This document shows positions 62,757 to 64,000 of a DNA stretch of 64,000 nt, in pieces (the stretch's first letter is position 1; each line of letters begins with the position of its first letter). The position numbers were made by a program, and so were the translations under genes. Location of the stretch: assembly GCF_042652985.1 (NCBI RefSeq), contig NZ_JBHSHQ010000028.1, forward strand, positions 73,389 through 137,388. The letters are read 5' to 3'. Under the pieces are notes generated by a model, which saw only the letters and a program-made list of their open reading frames with translations, was not told the origin of the DNA and did not search any database. Source of the stretch: Ruoffia tabacinasalis (GTDB lineage Bacteria; Bacillota; Bacilli; Lactobacillales; Aerococcaceae).

Positions 62757-63824
62757 TTATTCTTCGCTATCTAAAGGTAATTCAGTGCTTTCTTCTACTT
62801 TTTCTTCGTTAGCTTTTTCTTCTTTAACTTCTTTTGGTGTGAAGTAGTGCTCACGCACTTGAGCTTCAACAACTTCTAGAATATCTGGATTCTCTTCTAA
62901 GAATGTTTTCGCATTCTCTCGTCCTTGTCCGATTCGCTCTTCACCATAAGAATACCAAGAACCTGCTTTTTTAATGATTTCTAAATCAGCAGCAATATCA
63001 ACGAGTTCTCCAATTTTAGAAATCCCTTTACCATAGATAATATCTACCATTGCTTCTTTAAATGGAGGGGCTACTTTATTCTTAACTACTTTAATGCGCG
63101 TTCTATTCCCTACAAAGTTTCCGCTATCTTTAATTGATTCCGCACGTCTGACTTCTAAACGAACTGATGAATAGAATTTAAGTGCACGTCCACCAGGCGT
63201 TGTTTCAGGGTTTCCGAACATAACACCCACTTTTTCACGAATTTGGTTAATGAAAAAGGCAATTGTTTTTGTTTTACTAATTGAACCGGATAATTTTCTC
63301 AATGCTTGAGACATTAAACGAGCTTGAAGACCAATATGAGTATCACCCATCTCACCTTCAATTTCAGCTCTTGGAACTAATGCTGCAACAGAGTCAATAA
63401 CAACGATATCAATGGCTCCAGATGATACTAATGCATCCGCAATTTCTAAGGCTTGCTCCCCTGTATCTGGTTGAGAAAGTAATAATTCCTCTACATCGAC
63501 ACCTAAATTTGCTGCGTAATCTGGATCTAATGCATGCTCAGCATCAATGAAGGCAGCTAAGCCTCCATTTTTTTGAACTTCTGCAATAGCATGTAGTGCA
63601 ACTGTTGTCTTACCAGATGATTCTGGTCCGTAACATTCAATTATACGTCCTCTTGGGTATCCACCGACACCTAAGGCAATATCTAATTGTAAAGATCCAG
63701 TTGGTACAGTTGAAATACGTGTATCCGTACGATCTCCAAGACGCATAATTGCACCTTTACCAAAGTTTTTTTCAATTCCCTTTAATGCTAAGTCTAGCGC
63801 TTTTCTTCTATCTTTATCTACCAT
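62757..63824 (-). CDS. recA: Recombinase RecA
   Basis: A 355-residue strand-exchange protein and LexA co-protease. Walker A is GPESSGKT (66-73), with FIDAEHALDP, VIDSVAALVPRAEIEGEMGD and the DNA-binding loop region INQIREKVGVMFGNPETTPGG. The C-terminal tail is acidic (EEKANEEKVEEST...DSEE), as usual. The start chosen is ATG 63824, 8 bases after GGAGG; an in-frame ATG at 63839 lies on top of the ribosome site. A LexA box lies upstream, so it is SOS-induced. Confidence 0.98.
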   Translation of the reverse strand: MVDKDRRKALDLALKGIEKNFGKGAIMRLGDRTDTRISTVPTGSLQLDIALGVGGYPRGRIIECYGPESSGKTTVALHAIAEVQKNGGLAAFIDAEHALDPDYAANLGVDVEELLLSQPDTGEQALEIADALVSSGAIDIVVIDSVAALVPRAEIEGEMGDTHIGLQARLMSQALRKLSGSISKTKTIAFFINQIREKVGVMFGNPETTPGGRALKFYSSVRLEVRRAESIKDSGNFVGNRTRIKVVKNKVAPPFKEAMVDIIYGKGISKIGELVDIAADLEIIKKAGSWYSYGEERIGQGRENAKTFLEENPDILEVVEAQVREHYFTPKEVKEEKANEEKVEESTELPLDSEE

Positions 63825-63853
63825 TACTTGTGCCTCCATTTCATTTCTATTAC

Positions 63854-63882
63854 ATTGTAGCTTTACTTTTATCGTTTTGCAA
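63854..63882 (-). promoter_or_regulatory. Promoter of recA
   Basis: Minus-strand TTGCAA (63877-63882), 17 bases, TACAAT (63854-63859). The LexA box lies just upstream. Confidence 0.7.
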
Positions 63883-63890
63883 GCAAAAAA

Positions 63891-63904
63891 CGAACATATG
63901 TTCT
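63891..63904. promoter_or_regulatory. LexA (DinR) SOS box
   Basis: CGAACATATGTTCT matches the Gram-positive SOS box CGAAC-N4-GTTYG at all but one base and is placed immediately upstream of the recA -35 element. Confidence 0.88.
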
Positions 63905-64000
63905 ATTTATTTAAAAATTCTTTTACTAAGTTTGATTTGTCAATTTAAGCTAGAAATAATTTAACTCTGATACATTCTCAATAAAGACCTCCAACGGCGT

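Noticed and set aside
63749..63964. 71-codon hydrophobic plus-strand frame over the recA start
   Set aside because: Antisense to recA, its promoter and LexA box; hydrophobicity arises from the T-rich complement.
63950..64000. Possible last 16 codons of a minus-strand gene upstream of recA
   Set aside because: A frame stays open from the window edge to a TAG at 63950-63952, but it is too short to identify or distinguish from chance.

Overview
The window is a compact, AT-rich block of housekeeping genes from a low-GC Gram-positive bacterium. Most gene families and neighbour pairs match Lactobacillales: a RexB-type nuclease subunit without a Walker A motif, an EF1546-type LysM surface protein next to cmk-rpsA-der-hup, PepT, pyruvate kinase with a C-terminal PEP-utiliser domain, and ECF vitamin transporters. 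The protein sequences would suit the Aerococcaceae/Carnobacteriaceae side of the order, but that placement is inference. All but four genes lie on the minus strand, as expected on one replichore. Starts follow strong AGGAGG-type ribosome binding sites, and several genes use TTG or GTG. No tRNA, rRNA, CRISPR array, prophage or insertion sequence was seen.

Layout. 1-4942: rexB (cut by the window edge), a hot-dog thioesterase, pepT, a Nif3-like protein and trmK. 5117-8163: a four-gene PEB1-type acidic amino acid ABC transporter. 8587-10801: a luciferase-like flavin oxidoreductase and, divergently, lipoate ligase lplA. 10870-18495: tig, clpX, engB, a UMF1-type transporter, dnaG and rpoD. 18795-30505: recU-ponA on the plus strand, a membrane protein of unknown function, an ECF S component, then nth, dnaD, asnS, ypmB, dinG and cca. 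This resembles the Bacillus dinG-ypmB-aspB-asnS-dnaD-nth-ponA-recU region without aspB and with two insertions.

30507-39325: ypiB, a TPR protein, hup, der, rpsA, cmk, the LysM protein, ribU under an FMN riboswitch, and rluB. 39330-48101: scpB, scpA, a RibT-like acetyltransferase, then cvfB-xerD-deoB-punA, and pfkA-pyk. 48260-63824: dnaE, then a long DNA-repair run (queA, ruvB, ruvA, two msrB copies, mutL, mutS, ymdB), then rny and recA with a LexA box.

Functionally the window covers replication (dnaG, dnaE, dnaD), chromosome organisation and segregation (hup, scpAB, xerD), repair (recA, ruvAB, recU, mutSL, nth, rexB), transcription and translation (rpoD, rpsA, der, engB, cca, asnS, trmK, rluB, queA), protein folding and turnover (tig, clpX, pepT), the glycolytic pair pfkA-pyk, nucleoside salvage (deoB, punA) and uptake of vitamins and amino acids.

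I did not find a clearly new multi-gene system. The most unusual items are single-gene or small-site oddities: a DinG whose exonuclease residues are intact but whose helicase motifs are erased; an Nth lacking half of its iron-sulfur cysteines; a substrate-binding protein without a lipobox; a perfect 25-bp palindrome upstream of the ABC operon with an 11-bp core that recurs in the lplA promoter; a tandem msrB pair; and a structured unexplained segment between recA and rny.
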